Part shown: in pieces, positions 8,698-16,985 of the stretch
Layout: each line of letters begins with the position of its first letter
Numbering within the stretch: the first letter of the stretch is position 1
Source: CATQHS01 sp965203375
GTDB lineage: Bacteria; Actinomycetota; Acidimicrobiia; Acidimicrobiales; Aldehydirespiratoraceae
DNA length: 64,000 nucleotides
Reading direction: 5' to 3'
Assembly: GCA_965203375.1 (NCBI GenBank)
Contig: OZ241886.1
Coordinates: 2,976,001-3,040,000 of the forward strand
Notes under the pieces: generated by a model
Told to the model about the DNA's origin: nothing
The model's input: only the letters and a program-made list of their open reading frames with translations
Databases searched by the model: none
Translations under genes and position numbers: made by a program

Positions 8698-9004
8698 GAG
8701 CCCCGACCCTACCCGGCAGCGGGTGCGGGGCTGACCGCCGGGCCGGGCTTGGCCTCGACTGTCTCCAGGCTCAGAACTCCAGCGGTTCGCCGAGCGGGTT
8801 GCACCACCGCCGTCGTAGTCGGACCGGGCGGCCTCCAAGCTCGGGGCTTCCAGCGGTCGCCAGTGCCGTCCGACGAAGGTGCTGTTCGTCGCGGCGGTCA
8901 GTGCCGCAGGCTCAGAGCTTCCAGCGGTTCGCCGAACTGGGCTTTCTTTGCGGGTTGTAATGAGATGAGGTCCAGTGTCACACCCCTTATTTAAAGTTGT
9001 TTAC
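8698..9004. repeat. Intergenic region with three degenerate ~30-base direct repeats
   Basis: Between the divergent VWA and HNH genes, a unit of the form CTCnAnGCTC-G-CTTCCAGCGGT-CGCC occurs at about 8763-8795, 8832-8861 and 8904-8937, with a period near 70 bases. CAGTGCCG also recurs between units. The last 60 bases are AT-richer and hold TAAAGT (8992-8997), a -10 box 7 bases before the ATG at 9005. No coding signal was seen. The repeats could be regulatory sites or remains of a duplicated segment. Confidence 0.5.
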
Positions 9005-10525
9005 ATGAGCAAACATCCGTTGTGGGCCGCTGTAGGCAAGGTGGAGACCGGGCTGACGGCGCTGGGCGCGGCCCGGCTGGATGACGTGCCGGTGCCGGAG
9101 TTGCGGGATCTGGCCGCGGCCATGGGCCGGGCCCGCACCCGGATCGAGGCGCTGCTGGGCAGGATCGCCTCCGGCGTGGACCGATCCGGCACTGCCGCCG
9201 GCGGAGCCGCGGTGCTGCGAGACAGCGCCCGCCTGCCGGGGCATCAGGCCCGCCGGGTGGTGAAGGTGGCCGAGCGGCTCAGTGAGATGCCCAACACCGC
9301 GGCCGTTTTGGAGGCCGGGGCCATCACCCTGGAGCATGCCGCCGCGCTGGTCGGGGCGGCCGAGCAGTGCGGGGCCGGACTGGTCGACAACGACGCCGAC
9401 CTGCTGGAACGAGCCGGCCAGACCAGCCCGGAGATGTTCGCGAGGCAGGCCCGTGACTTCGCGGCGCGTCGGTCGGCTGATCGGGGCGAAGCCCGGCTGG
9501 AGCGCCAGCGCCGGGCCCGTCGGGCCTCGTCTTTCATCGATCCCGAGACGGGCATGGGCCGACTGGCCGCCGACTTCGACCCCATCAGCCACAACCTCGT
9601 CACCCAGGCCATCGACAACCGCACCGACACCCTGTATCGGGCCGACGGCGGCCGCGACGGCCAACCCGACTTGGTGCGCACCAGCCGACAGCGGCGCGCC
9701 GACGCCCTCTTCGAGCTCATCACCGGCCGAGACGCCACCACCCGAGCTCTTCTGGCGGGCGAGGCCATAGTCGGCAACGGCCCGGCCGGGGCAACGGCCA
9801 CGGTCGGTCCGACTTCAGAACTATCCGCGGCCTGGCCTGGCAGAAACGACGCCAACGGCAACGGCCCCGGCAGAAACCGCGCCAACGGCAACCGGCTCGG
9901 CGCATCATCGCCCGGCCTGGTCGGGACCGCTACCGCCGGCAGGAACCGCGCCAACGGCAACCGGCTCGGCGCGGGCGTTTGCGCCCCCAACCAGTTGGTG
10001 GTGGTGGCCGACATCGGCGTCATCGACGGCACTGACCCCGACGGACGCTGCGAAATCCTCGGAACCGGCCCCGTTCCGCCCGCGGTTCTCGCCCGGCTCT
10101 CCCCCGACACCCGCCTGGCCGGGATGATCTTCGCCGGCAACGGCCAGCCCCTGTGGCTGGGGCGCAGCCGAAGACTGGCCAACGGACCCCAGCACTTGGC
10201 CGTAGCCGTTAGAGACCGCGGCTGCGTCGACTGCGGCGAGCCCATGCACCGCTGCGAGATCCACCACGTGAGGGAGTGGAGCAACGGCGGACACACCGAC
10301 ATCGACAACCTGGCCGCCTTATGCCACACCCACCATCGCCAACACCACGCCCGAACCTCAGGTGTCCAGTCCAGAACTCAAGCCGGCCGCGCCCGAACCC
10401 GAGACGATCCCCCTGACCGAGTGGACCGCGGCCGGGCTTCGGGAGTCGGGGTGGGCGGGGGTAGGTTGGGCGGATGCCCATTAATCCCGATGCGGTCGGC
10501 GCGGTCGGCGATCCCGCCGAGGTGA
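9005..10525 (+). CDS. DUF222 / HNH endonuclease-like protein (13E12 family)
   Basis: About 506 residues. The N-terminal Ala/Arg-rich helical region (DUF222, roughly residues 10-240) is followed by a Gly/Asn/Arg-rich insert containing the unit RNRANGNRLGA twice. The C-terminal HNH motif is CVDCGEPMHRCEIHHVREW then GGHTDIDNLAALCHTHH (about residues 405-445), with both Cys pairs and the key His residues present. The family is highly multiplied in actinobacteria and its role is unclear; association with mobile introns or repair has been suggested. A leaderless start at 9005 fits the -10 box. A GTG at 8975 with GATGAGG upstream is an alternative. The 3' end overlaps the next gene by 52 bases, so the true C-terminus may be shorter-lived. 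Confidence 0.82.
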   Translation: MSKHPLWAAVGKVETGLTALGAARLDDVPVPELRDLAAAMGRARTRIEALLGRIASGVDRSGTAAGGAAVLRDSARLPGHQARRVVKVAERLSEMPNTAAVLEAGAITLEHAAALVGAAEQCGAGLVDNDADLLERAGQTSPEMFARQARDFAARRSADRGEARLERQRRARRASSFIDPETGMGRLAADFDPISHNLVTQAIDNRTDTLYRADGGRDGQPDLVRTSRQRRADALFELITGRDATTRALLAGEAIVGNGPAGATATVGPTSELSAAWPGRNDANGNGPGRNRANGNRLGASSPGLVGTATAGRNRANGNRLGAGVCAPNQLVVVADIGVIDGTDPDGRCEILGTGPVPPAVLARLSPDTRLAGMIFAGNGQPLWLGRSRRLANGPQHLAVAVRDRGCVDCGEPMHRCEIHHVREWSNGGHTDIDNLAALCHTHHRQHHARTSGVQSRTQAGRARTRDDPPDRVDRGRASGVGVGGGRLGGCPLIPMRSARSAIPPR

Positions 10526-11313
10526 GCTGGAGTTCCGACCAGAGCCTGCTTTATGCCCTGAGCGTGGGGGCCGGCGCCGCCGACCCAACTGGCGCCGAGC
10601 TGGAGTTCACCACCGAGAACTCGGCCGGGGTGGCCCAGAGGGCCCTGCCCACCCAAGCGGTGGTGATCGGCGGGGCCCGAGCCCCCGACTACGGCGACTA
10701 CGACCGGGCCCGCCTGCTCCACGGCGACCAGCACGTCCAGCTCCACCAAGAGCTGCCCGCCCAGGGTTCGGCGACAGCCCGCAACCGGGTGGCCGCCATC
10801 TACGACAAGGGCAAGGCCGCGCTGGTGGTGCTGGAGATCAACGCCACCGACGGCGACGGCAACCCCATGTGGACCAGCCGGGCCGGCCTGTTCATCGCCG
10901 GCGAGGGCGGCTGGGGCGGCGACCGGGGCCCGGCCAGCGCCTGGGAGCTGCCCGACCGGGAACCCGACCACACCGTGAGCTACGACACCCGGCCCGACCA
11001 GGCCCTGCTCTACCGGCTCAACGGCGACCGCAACCCGCTGCACTCCGACCCGTCCTTCGCGGCTCGGGCCGGCTTCGACACGCCCATCCTGCACGGGCTC
11101 TGCACCTTCGGGTTCACCGGCCGGGCCCTGCTGCACGCGCTGTGCGACGGCGACCCGGCCCGGTTCGACGCCATGGGCGGACGGTTCAAGGCCCCGGTGC
11201 TGCCCGGCCAGCGCCTCGACGTCGACATTTGGACCGACGGCGACACCGCCCGATTCCAGACCCGGGTCGGCGACCGGGTCGTCCTCGACGCCGGCACTTT
11301 CGCCGCCCGCTGA
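10474..11313 (+). CDS. MaoC-like enoyl-CoA hydratase (double hot-dog)
   Basis: A 279-residue protein. The C-terminal half carries the hydratase 2 motif YRLNGDRNPLHSDP, then GFDTPILHGLCTFG, containing the Asp/His catalytic pair of R-specific enoyl-CoA hydratases. The N-terminal half is the degenerate second hot-dog fold seen in peroxisomal MFE-2-like hydratases. It probably hydrates trans-2-enoyl-CoA in fatty acid or sterol side-chain breakdown (family knowledge). No other beta-oxidation gene adjoins it; a thiolase lies at 25.7 kb. The start lies inside the 3' end of the HNH gene, and GTAGGTTGGGCGG just upstream gives a moderate ribosome site. Confidence 0.9.
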   Translation: MPINPDAVGAVGDPAEVSWSSDQSLLYALSVGAGAADPTGAELEFTTENSAGVAQRALPTQAVVIGGARAPDYGDYDRARLLHGDQHVQLHQELPAQGSATARNRVAAIYDKGKAALVVLEINATDGDGNPMWTSRAGLFIAGEGGWGGDRGPASAWELPDREPDHTVSYDTRPDQALLYRLNGDRNPLHSDPSFAARAGFDTPILHGLCTFGFTGRALLHALCDGDPARFDAMGGRFKAPVLPGQRLDVDIWTDGDTARFQTRVGDRVVLDAGTFAAR

Positions 11314-11467
11314 GAGCGGGTCAATCGGCGCCAGCGCGCTCTGAGAGGCCGCCGGCCGCCTGACACCTCCCGCGCACGGCTCAGCCGCAGAGGCATCACT
11401 CGGTCCGGCCCGCTCACAGAGCCGCGGGCTGCCCGATTGCTCCCGCTTTACGGCTCAGCCGCCCGGG
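11314..11467. repeat. Convergent spacer with a copied gene end
   Basis: The 15 bases GGGTCAATCGGCGCC occur at 11318-11332 and again at 11465-11479, where they include the stop codon and last codons of the alkylsulfatase-like gene. CGGCTCAGCCGC also occurs twice (near 11378 and 11452). The spacer seems to have grown by a short duplication. No gene seen. Confidence 0.45.
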
Positions 11468-12772
11468 TCAATCGGCGCCGATGCTCTCCCGGAGTTGCTG
11501 GGCTGAGGTGTGGAGGTAGTTGCGGCCGGTGGCCGTCACCATGTTGTAGGCCAGCTCGTCGACGGCGTCGGCCTTGAGCAGGGTGGCGGCATCGACCTCG
11601 TGGCCGCACCCGATCACCATGTCGCAGAGCTCGGCCGCCCACTGGGCCTCGCCGGCGGCCAGCGCCGCCCGGGCCTGGCGGAGCAGAACATCAGGGCCTC
11701 CGGCCAGCTCGGCGATGCGGGCCGCCCGGTCGGCGGGGTGCAGCGGGTTCATGGATGACGGGTTGCCGTCGAACCAGCCGAGGATCCCGCTGAATATGGC
11801 CCGCACCGACCAGGCCACGCTGCCGTAGTACTCGCCCAGCATCGGGTGCTCGGCCAGATCGGCGGGCAGGGTCACCTCGTGGGCCAGTTCGTCGGGCGTC
11901 ATGCCCCGGTTCATGCCCTCGATGGTCTGGTTGTACACATGCCACAGGCCCCGGCTGTAGACCTCAAGCGCCTCGTCGACCTCCCGGCGGCCGCTGAAGG
12001 GGATGGTGTGGCCCAGCACCAGGTGATCGGCCTTCATCCCGCGGATGCGGTCCACCGACTCGCACCAGTCCCGCACGTCGCGGTAGGGCGTGCCCCGGAC
12101 GGCGTAGAGGTTGGGCCACGAGCGGTACACGTTGTCGCCGGCGAACACCACCCGCTGGTCCGGGAACCAGGCCATGATCTGATCGTCGGTCTCCCCGGGG
12201 TTGTGGGATACCTCCAGCACCACCCCGCCGGCGGAGACGGTGGCCTCGGATGCGAAGGTGCGGTTGGGGAGGGTCCGGGGGTCGGGAGCGCCCAGCCCGC
12301 CGCCAAAGGCGCCCGGCTTGGGGGTGACGGTCGGGGCGATGCCGTTGTTGATGCGCTTGTGGGGCGGCAGCAGGAAACCGGCCTGGCGAAGTCCCCGGGC
12401 CATGGCCACCACGGCGCCGTTGCGGTTGAATCGGCGGGTCTCGTCGTCGAACCGCTCGATGGCCCAGATGTCGATGTCGGGATTCTCAGCCACGAACGAG
12501 GCCGCCCCCGACGTGTGGTCCATGTGCCCGTGGGTGTAGACGAGGGCCAAGATGGGAAGATCGGTGCGCTTGCGCAGCTCGCCGATGGCCTCGGCGGAAT
12601 CGTCGGGCAGAAAGCCGGAGTCCACCGCCACCACGCCGATGTCGCCGAGGACGAAGGAGATGTTGGAGACGCCGTAGCCGACGGCCACGAAAACCCGGTC
12701 GGTCAGCTCGATGAACTGCTTGGCGAACAGGTGGTTGATCGACCGCAGCTTCCGGCTGGCCGGCGTGTCCAT
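11468..12772 (-). CDS. Metallo-beta-lactamase-fold hydrolase, alkylsulfatase (BDS1)-like
   Basis: A 434-residue protein. The metal-binding motif THGHMDHTSG follows an SGFLPDDSAE strand, with later ligand regions HNPGETDDQ, GDNVYRSWPN and LGHTIPF. After the catalytic domain comes the all-alpha dimerisation region typical of SDS-hydrolase-like alkylsulfatases (GLWHVYNQTIEGMNRGMTPDELA, LGEYYGSVAWSVRAIFSGILGWFDG). These enzymes release sulfate from alkyl sulfates. The protein is shorter than the roughly 650-residue reference enzymes and seems to lack the C-terminal SCP2-like substrate domain. No signal peptide is seen. The stop of the gene and the start of the upstream ATPase gene lie close on the same strand (12-base gap), so co-transcription is likely. 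Confidence 0.85.
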   Translation of the reverse strand: MDTPASRKLRSINHLFAKQFIELTDRVFVAVGYGVSNISFVLGDIGVVAVDSGFLPDDSAEAIGELRKRTDLPILALVYTHGHMDHTSGAASFVAENPDIDIWAIERFDDETRRFNRNGAVVAMARGLRQAGFLLPPHKRINNGIAPTVTPKPGAFGGGLGAPDPRTLPNRTFASEATVSAGGVVLEVSHNPGETDDQIMAWFPDQRVVFAGDNVYRSWPNLYAVRGTPYRDVRDWCESVDRIRGMKADHLVLGHTIPFSGRREVDEALEVYSRGLWHVYNQTIEGMNRGMTPDELAHEVTLPADLAEHPMLGEYYGSVAWSVRAIFSGILGWFDGNPSSMNPLHPADRAARIAELAGGPDVLLRQARAALAAGEAQWAAELCDMVIGCGHEVDAATLLKADAVDELAYNMVTATGRNYLHTSAQQLRESIGAD

Positions 12773-12784
12773 CCCCCGGTCCGG

Positions 12785-14194
12785 TCAGCGGCCGCTGAAC
12801 TGGGCTCGGGTGCCGATCCCGTCCTTGTTCAGCCGCTTGCCCAGGTGCAGGCCCTCCAGCACCAGCTCGATGGCCGAGGCCACCATGGCCGGCGACTCCG
12901 AGGAGTCCTCGGCGGCCAGCAGGGCCCGCACCGGCGGGGCCAGGGCCGGGACCCGGCCCAGCAGCTCGGCGTAGGCCGCGTCGGTCACGTCCTCGCCCAC
13001 GCTCACCACCAGATCGGCCTCGAAGGCGTCCACCACCCCCCGGTGGGTGTCGGGCGGGACCCGGCTGCGGAACACGGCCAGCACCGCCTTGTCGATCAGC
13101 CTCCGGACGATCTCGACCTCCCGGTCCTCGTCGAGGGTCTCGATCTCGACCTTGCCCGACGTGGAGGCCCCGAGGGCCTCGAGGTCGGTGGCCCGGGGCA
13201 CCACGTGGGCGCCGCCGGACCGCAGGGTGCGGCGGGCCGCGTTGGCCACCAGGGTCTCGAAGTTGGAGATGCTCAGCCGCACCGACACCCCCGACCGCTG
13301 GGACACGTGGGGGCTGGAGCGAGCGGCATGGGTCAGCTCGGCCACGATCTCGGTCATGAACGAGGGGACCGTGACCGGCCGGCCCTCCACCGACGCCGGG
13401 CGGGCCTCCTGGTGGATGATGGCGATCTCGGTGTCGACGTCGAGGGGGTAGTGGGTGCGGATCTGGGCCCCGAACCGGTCCTTCAGCGGGGTGATGATGC
13501 GGCCCCGGTTGGTGTAGTCCTCCGGGTTGGCCGAGGCGACCAGCAGCACGTCCAGCGGCAGCCACACCTTGTAGCCGCGGATCTGGACGTCCCGCTCCTC
13601 CAGCACGTTGAGCAGCCCCACCTGGATGCGCTCGGCCAGATCGGGCAGCTCGTTCAGGGCGAAGATCCCCCGGTTGGTCCGGGGCACCAGGCCGTAGTGG
13701 AGGGTCAGCTCGTCGGACAGATACCGCCCCTCGGCCACCTTGATCGGGTCCACCTCGCCGATCAGGTCGGCGATGGAGGTGTCGGGGGTGGCCAGCTTCT
13801 CCCCGAAGCGGGCCCGGCGGTGGATCCACGCCACCGGGGTGTCGTCGCCCCGCTCGGCCACCAGCCGCCGGGCCGCGGCCGACACCGGGTTGTAGGGATC
13901 GTCGTTGATCTCCGAACCGGCCACGATCGGAGTCCACTCGTCGAGCAGGTCCGACAGCCCCCGGATCATGCGGGTCTTGGCCTGGCCCCGCTCCCCCAGA
14001 AAGATCACATCGTGGCCGGCCAGCAGCGCGTTCTCCAACTGGGGCATGACGGTGTTCTCGTAGCCGATGGCGCCGTCGAGCAGCGGCCGCCCCACCCGGA
14101 TGCGGGCCATGGCGTTGCGGCGCAGTTCTTCGCGGACCGGCAGCGACTCCCAGCCGCCGGCCCTCAGCTTGCCCAGGGTGTCCGGTCGCGGCAT
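12785..14194 (-). CDS. AAA+ ATPase of the magnesium-chelatase BchI / MoxR type
   Basis: A 469-residue protein from the ATG at 14194. Visible parts are the Walker A-like FLGERGQAKTRMIRGL (about residues 60-75), the long insert with PVSAAARRLVAERGDDTPVAW, a Walker B region NRGIFALNELPDLAERIQ, the sensor 1 ASANPEDYTNRGR and the arginine-finger region PLKDRFGAQIRTHYP, which is typical of ChlI/BchI-family ATPases. These work with VWA proteins; the candidate partner is at 6649-8697. No chlorophyll or cobalamin genes are nearby, so a general chelatase/remodelling role is inferred. It precedes the alkylsulfatase-like gene by 12 bases. Confidence 0.88.
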   Translation of the reverse strand: MPRPDTLGKLRAGGWESLPVREELRRNAMARIRVGRPLLDGAIGYENTVMPQLENALLAGHDVIFLGERGQAKTRMIRGLSDLLDEWTPIVAGSEINDDPYNPVSAAARRLVAERGDDTPVAWIHRRARFGEKLATPDTSIADLIGEVDPIKVAEGRYLSDELTLHYGLVPRTNRGIFALNELPDLAERIQVGLLNVLEERDVQIRGYKVWLPLDVLLVASANPEDYTNRGRIITPLKDRFGAQIRTHYPLDVDTEIAIIHQEARPASVEGRPVTVPSFMTEIVAELTHAARSSPHVSQRSGVSVRLSISNFETLVANAARRTLRSGGAHVVPRATDLEALGASTSGKVEIETLDEDREVEIVRRLIDKAVLAVFRSRVPPDTHRGVVDAFEADLVVSVGEDVTDAAYAELLGRVPALAPPVRALLAAEDSSESPAMVASAIELVLEGLHLGKRLNKDGIGTRAQFSGR

Positions 14195-14242
14195 GGCCCC
14201 TGACCCTACCGGCGCCTTGAGGCGAGCCAGTACCGTTCCCGG

Positions 14243-16474
14243 ATGGACCTGAGCGGGACTTGGCGGGCCGCGGCGGCCGACGAGCAGTTGCGCCGCACCT
14301 TCAGCGATCCCGACTGCGACGACAAGTCCTGGAGCGAGGTGGCCGTGCCCGGCCACTGGGCCGGCGTCGCCGAGCTGGCCGGGGCGGAGTCGGTGCTGCA
14401 CCGGCGGCGCTTCGAGGGCCCCGACCCGGACGCCGAGGACGGCGGAGACGACGGCCTGGACCCGGGCCCGCCCCCCGACCGGCGCCGCTGGTGGCTGAGC
14501 GTCGAAGGCATCTGCCAGCAGGGCGACGTTTGGCTCGACGGCGCCTACCTGGGGGCCACCGACGGCTACTTCGTCCCCCACCTGCTGGAGGTGACCGACC
14601 AGATCCGGGCCGGCCGCGAGCACGTGCTGGCCGTGGAGGCCACCTCCCGCCGGTTCGGCGACCCCGACGACCGGGCCGTCCTCACCGGCGCCCTGCAGGA
14701 CCCCGAGCTGTGCGGCTCGGCCGACTTGGTGCCGGGGGGGCTGTGGCGGCCGCTGCGGCTGCGGCCCACCGGCGAGATCGCCATCACCCACTCCCGGGTG
14801 GTGTGCGCCGGGGCGGGGCCGGCCCGGGCCCGCCTGGCCCTGCGGGCGGTGCTCGACGTTCCCGGCGGGGGCCCGGTGGAGCTGCGCACCCGGGTGGCCG
14901 GGGCCGAGCACGTCTACACCCACCCGGCCGCGGCCGGGGAGAACCGGGTGGAGTGGACCGTGGAGGTGGACGACCCGGAGCTGTGGTGGCCCCACTCGCT
15001 CGGCGGCCAGCCCCTCCACCGGGGGACGGTGGAGGCCATGAGCCGGGGCACGGTCCACGACGTCCGCCGGTTCCGCATCGGCTTCCGGTCGGTGGCCGTG
15101 CGCAACTGGGTGATGAGCGTCAACGGGGAGCGGCTCTTCCTCAAGGGCGCCAACCTGCTGCCCACCCGGCCGCTGCTGGCCGACGCCGCCGCCGGCGAGG
15201 TGGCCGCCGACGTGGAGGCCGCCCGGGCCGCCGGGCTCGACATGGTGCGGCCCATCGCCCACGTGGCCCGCCCCGAGCTCTACGACGCCGCCGACGATCT
15301 GGGAGTGCTGATCTGGCAGGACCTGCCCCTGCGCGGGGTGATGAGCCGGGCGGTGGGCGACCAGGCCCGCCGGCAGGCCCGGGAGGCGGTCGACCTGCTC
15401 GGCCACCATCCCAGCGTGGCGCTGTGGTGCGCTCACGACGAGCCCCTCCCCCGCCCCGACCGGCCCGGCCCGGCGCCGCCCCGGATCGGGCCGGTGCGCC
15501 CGTCGTGGAACCGGGCCGTGCTGGACCGGTCGCTGAGCCGGGTCCTGAACCGCTGCGACGGGTCCCGGCCGGTGGTGGCCCACACCGCGGCGGGCCGGCG
15601 GCGGGCCGGCGCCGGCGACGGCGCCACCAGCCACCTGTGGTTCGGCCGCCACGGCGGCCGAGCCGCCGACCTGGGCCCGACCCTGGCCCGCCGCCCCCAG
15701 TTGGGCCGCTTCATCACCGCCTTCGGCGCCCCGTCGGACCCGCTCGACCCCCCCTCAGCCGCCGCCCAAGCCGAAGTGGTGAAAACCACCATCGAAACCC
15801 TCCGCCGCCTCATGTACCACCCCACCGGCGGCTTCCTCCTACAAGCCCTAGCCGACATCCCCCCCACCAACACCAGCCCGGGCACCACCTCGACGACCAG
15901 CCCGGCCAGCAGCCCAGCGACCAGCTCGGACAGCAGCCCGGCCGACAGCCCGGCGGCCAGCTCAGCGGCTGGCTCAGGCGAAAGCTCAAAGGCTCTCCCG
16001 GGGGGCGGCATGGGCGTGCTCGACCACCGGCGGCAGCCCAAGCCAGCCTGGGAAGCGCTGGTCGGCGCCTGCCGAGACCTGATCGTGGTAAGCGACCCGC
16101 TGCCCGACCCGATCCACCCCGGCGACCGCCTCGACCTAGCCGTTCATGCAGTGAGCCAACTCCGCCACCCAATCGGCAACGCAGTGGTGAAGGCCCGGTT
16201 GACATCGGCAAGCCAAGTAGCAGCAGACCGGCTGACACCAGCAGAAAGGACAGCAGCAGACCGGCTGACACCAGCAGGCGGAGCGGTAGCAGACCAACGT
16301 TGGACCGGCGAAATCGTCGCCGACGCCTGCACCTTCATAGGCCGGATCGCCGCAACGGCACCGACCGACCCGGGCCCGCTAACCCTGGAGCTAGAGCTGA
16401 CATACCACAACGACAACGGCGAGCCAGTCACTGTGACCAACCACTACCAAGCAACAATCAGCCCCCCAGGCTAA
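14243..16474 (+). CDS. Glycoside hydrolase family 2-like protein, nucleophile missing
   Basis: A 743-residue protein. The N-terminal jelly roll (LSGTWRAAAADEQLRRTF, WLSVEGICQQGDVWLDG), an immunoglobulin-like domain and a TIM barrel (LFLKGANLLPTRPL, MVRPIAHVARPELYDAADDLG) match GH2 beta-mannosidase-like enzymes. The acid/base Glu is kept at residue 400 in HDEP (the preceding Asn is Asp). At the nucleophile motif, normally S-E-F-G, the protein reads TAFG with Ala at 493. A Ser/Thr/Pro-rich linker (about 540-580) interrupts the barrel end, and AADRLTPA recurs near residue 660. No signal peptide is visible. It is probably catalytically impaired or reassigned (inference). It is divergent from the AAA+ gene, 48 bases away. 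Confidence 0.8.
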   Translation: MDLSGTWRAAAADEQLRRTFSDPDCDDKSWSEVAVPGHWAGVAELAGAESVLHRRRFEGPDPDAEDGGDDGLDPGPPPDRRRWWLSVEGICQQGDVWLDGAYLGATDGYFVPHLLEVTDQIRAGREHVLAVEATSRRFGDPDDRAVLTGALQDPELCGSADLVPGGLWRPLRLRPTGEIAITHSRVVCAGAGPARARLALRAVLDVPGGGPVELRTRVAGAEHVYTHPAAAGENRVEWTVEVDDPELWWPHSLGGQPLHRGTVEAMSRGTVHDVRRFRIGFRSVAVRNWVMSVNGERLFLKGANLLPTRPLLADAAAGEVAADVEAARAAGLDMVRPIAHVARPELYDAADDLGVLIWQDLPLRGVMSRAVGDQARRQAREAVDLLGHHPSVALWCAHDEPLPRPDRPGPAPPRIGPVRPSWNRAVLDRSLSRVLNRCDGSRPVVAHTAAGRRRAGAGDGATSHLWFGRHGGRAADLGPTLARRPQLGRFITAFGAPSDPLDPPSAAAQAEVVKTTIETLRRLMYHPTGGFLLQALADIPPTNTSPGTTSTTSPASSPATSSDSSPADSPAASSAAGSGESSKALPGGGMGVLDHRRQPKPAWEALVGACRDLIVVSDPLPDPIHPGDRLDLAVHAVSQLRHPIGNAVVKARLTSASQVAADRLTPAERTAADRLTPAGGAVADQRWTGEIVADACTFIGRIAATAPTDPGPLTLELELTYHNDNGEPVTVTNHYQATISPPG

Positions 16475-16985
16475 GCCACCGGTACACAACCCCGCCAGGC
16501 CGATCCGACCCAGAGCCACAGGGCAACGATCACGCCACAGGGCAGGCAAACCCGGCACACAACCCCGCCAGGCCGATCCGACCCAGAGCACAAACCGACA
16601 ATCCGCGCCACAGGCTAAAGCCACCGGCACTGACCAGGCCGGGGGGTGGCACGGACCCGCCGGCCGGACAAAGCAACCGCCCAACACCACCACGACGCCG
16701 CCTGAGACGCGCTAGCTCGACGACCGGTACGCCAGGCCGGGGGGTGGCACGGGGGCAAGGTTTTGCCGCCCCGCGGCAAAACCGCGCCCGTGACAGGACC
16801 CGCCGGCCGGACAAAGCAACCGCCCTTCGGCCGGACGAAGCAAACGCTCACCGTCGCGTCAAACCCACAGGCTCGCTGGCCGCGGGTTCCACCCCCCGCA
16901 TGGCCGGACGAAGCAAACGCCCGCCACTGCCTGAGACGCGCCTAGCTTGGCGGCGGGTATCGAACCGCGGTAAGGATCGAGCCGA
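16475..16985. repeat. Repeat-rich intergenic spacer before sdhC
   Basis: About 510 bases without a convincing gene. A 33-base direct repeat (starting ACACAACCCCGCCAGG) lies at 16484-16516 and 16557-16589. A module GCCAGGCCGGGGGGTGGCACG followed by GACCCGCCGGCCGG recurs at about 16634-16682, without a hairpin, and at 16731-16815, with one. CCTGAGACGCGC(C)TAGCT occurs at about 16700 and 16930. The sdhC ribosome site (AAGGATCGAG) ends the spacer. Long open frames here are artefacts of GC-rich repeats. Confidence 0.6.
16731..16815. repeat. Dispersed hairpin element, copy 1
   Basis: An 85-base unit about 96% identical to 62721-62805. It holds a perfect inverted repeat, GGTTTTGCCG/CGGCAAAACC (16759-16768, 16774-16783, loop CCCCG), inside an outer stem CACGGG/CCCGTG (16748-16753, 16787-16792). 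A sister module about 100 bases upstream has the same flanks but lacks the roughly 45-base hairpin, so the hairpin looks inserted or excised as a unit. It resembles REP/MITE-like intergenic palindromes. No transposase is nearby. Confidence 0.65.

Noticed and set aside
8975..9004. GTG 8975 as definite start of the HNH gene
   Set aside because: GATGAGG lies only about 4 bases away and the extra ten residues are not family-like; the ATG at 9005 with its -10 box is slightly better, though the choice is open.
14195..15652. N-terminal extension of the BchI/MoxR-like ATPase to 955 residues
   Set aside because: The extra residues lie antisense to GH2 and are low complexity; the family fold begins at the ATG at 14194.
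16953..16970. tRNA T-arm-like sequence (GCGGTTCGATAC on the minus strand)
   Set aside because: Only the loop resembles a tRNA; stem pairing is wrong in length, and no acceptor, D-arm or anticodon arm could be built around it.
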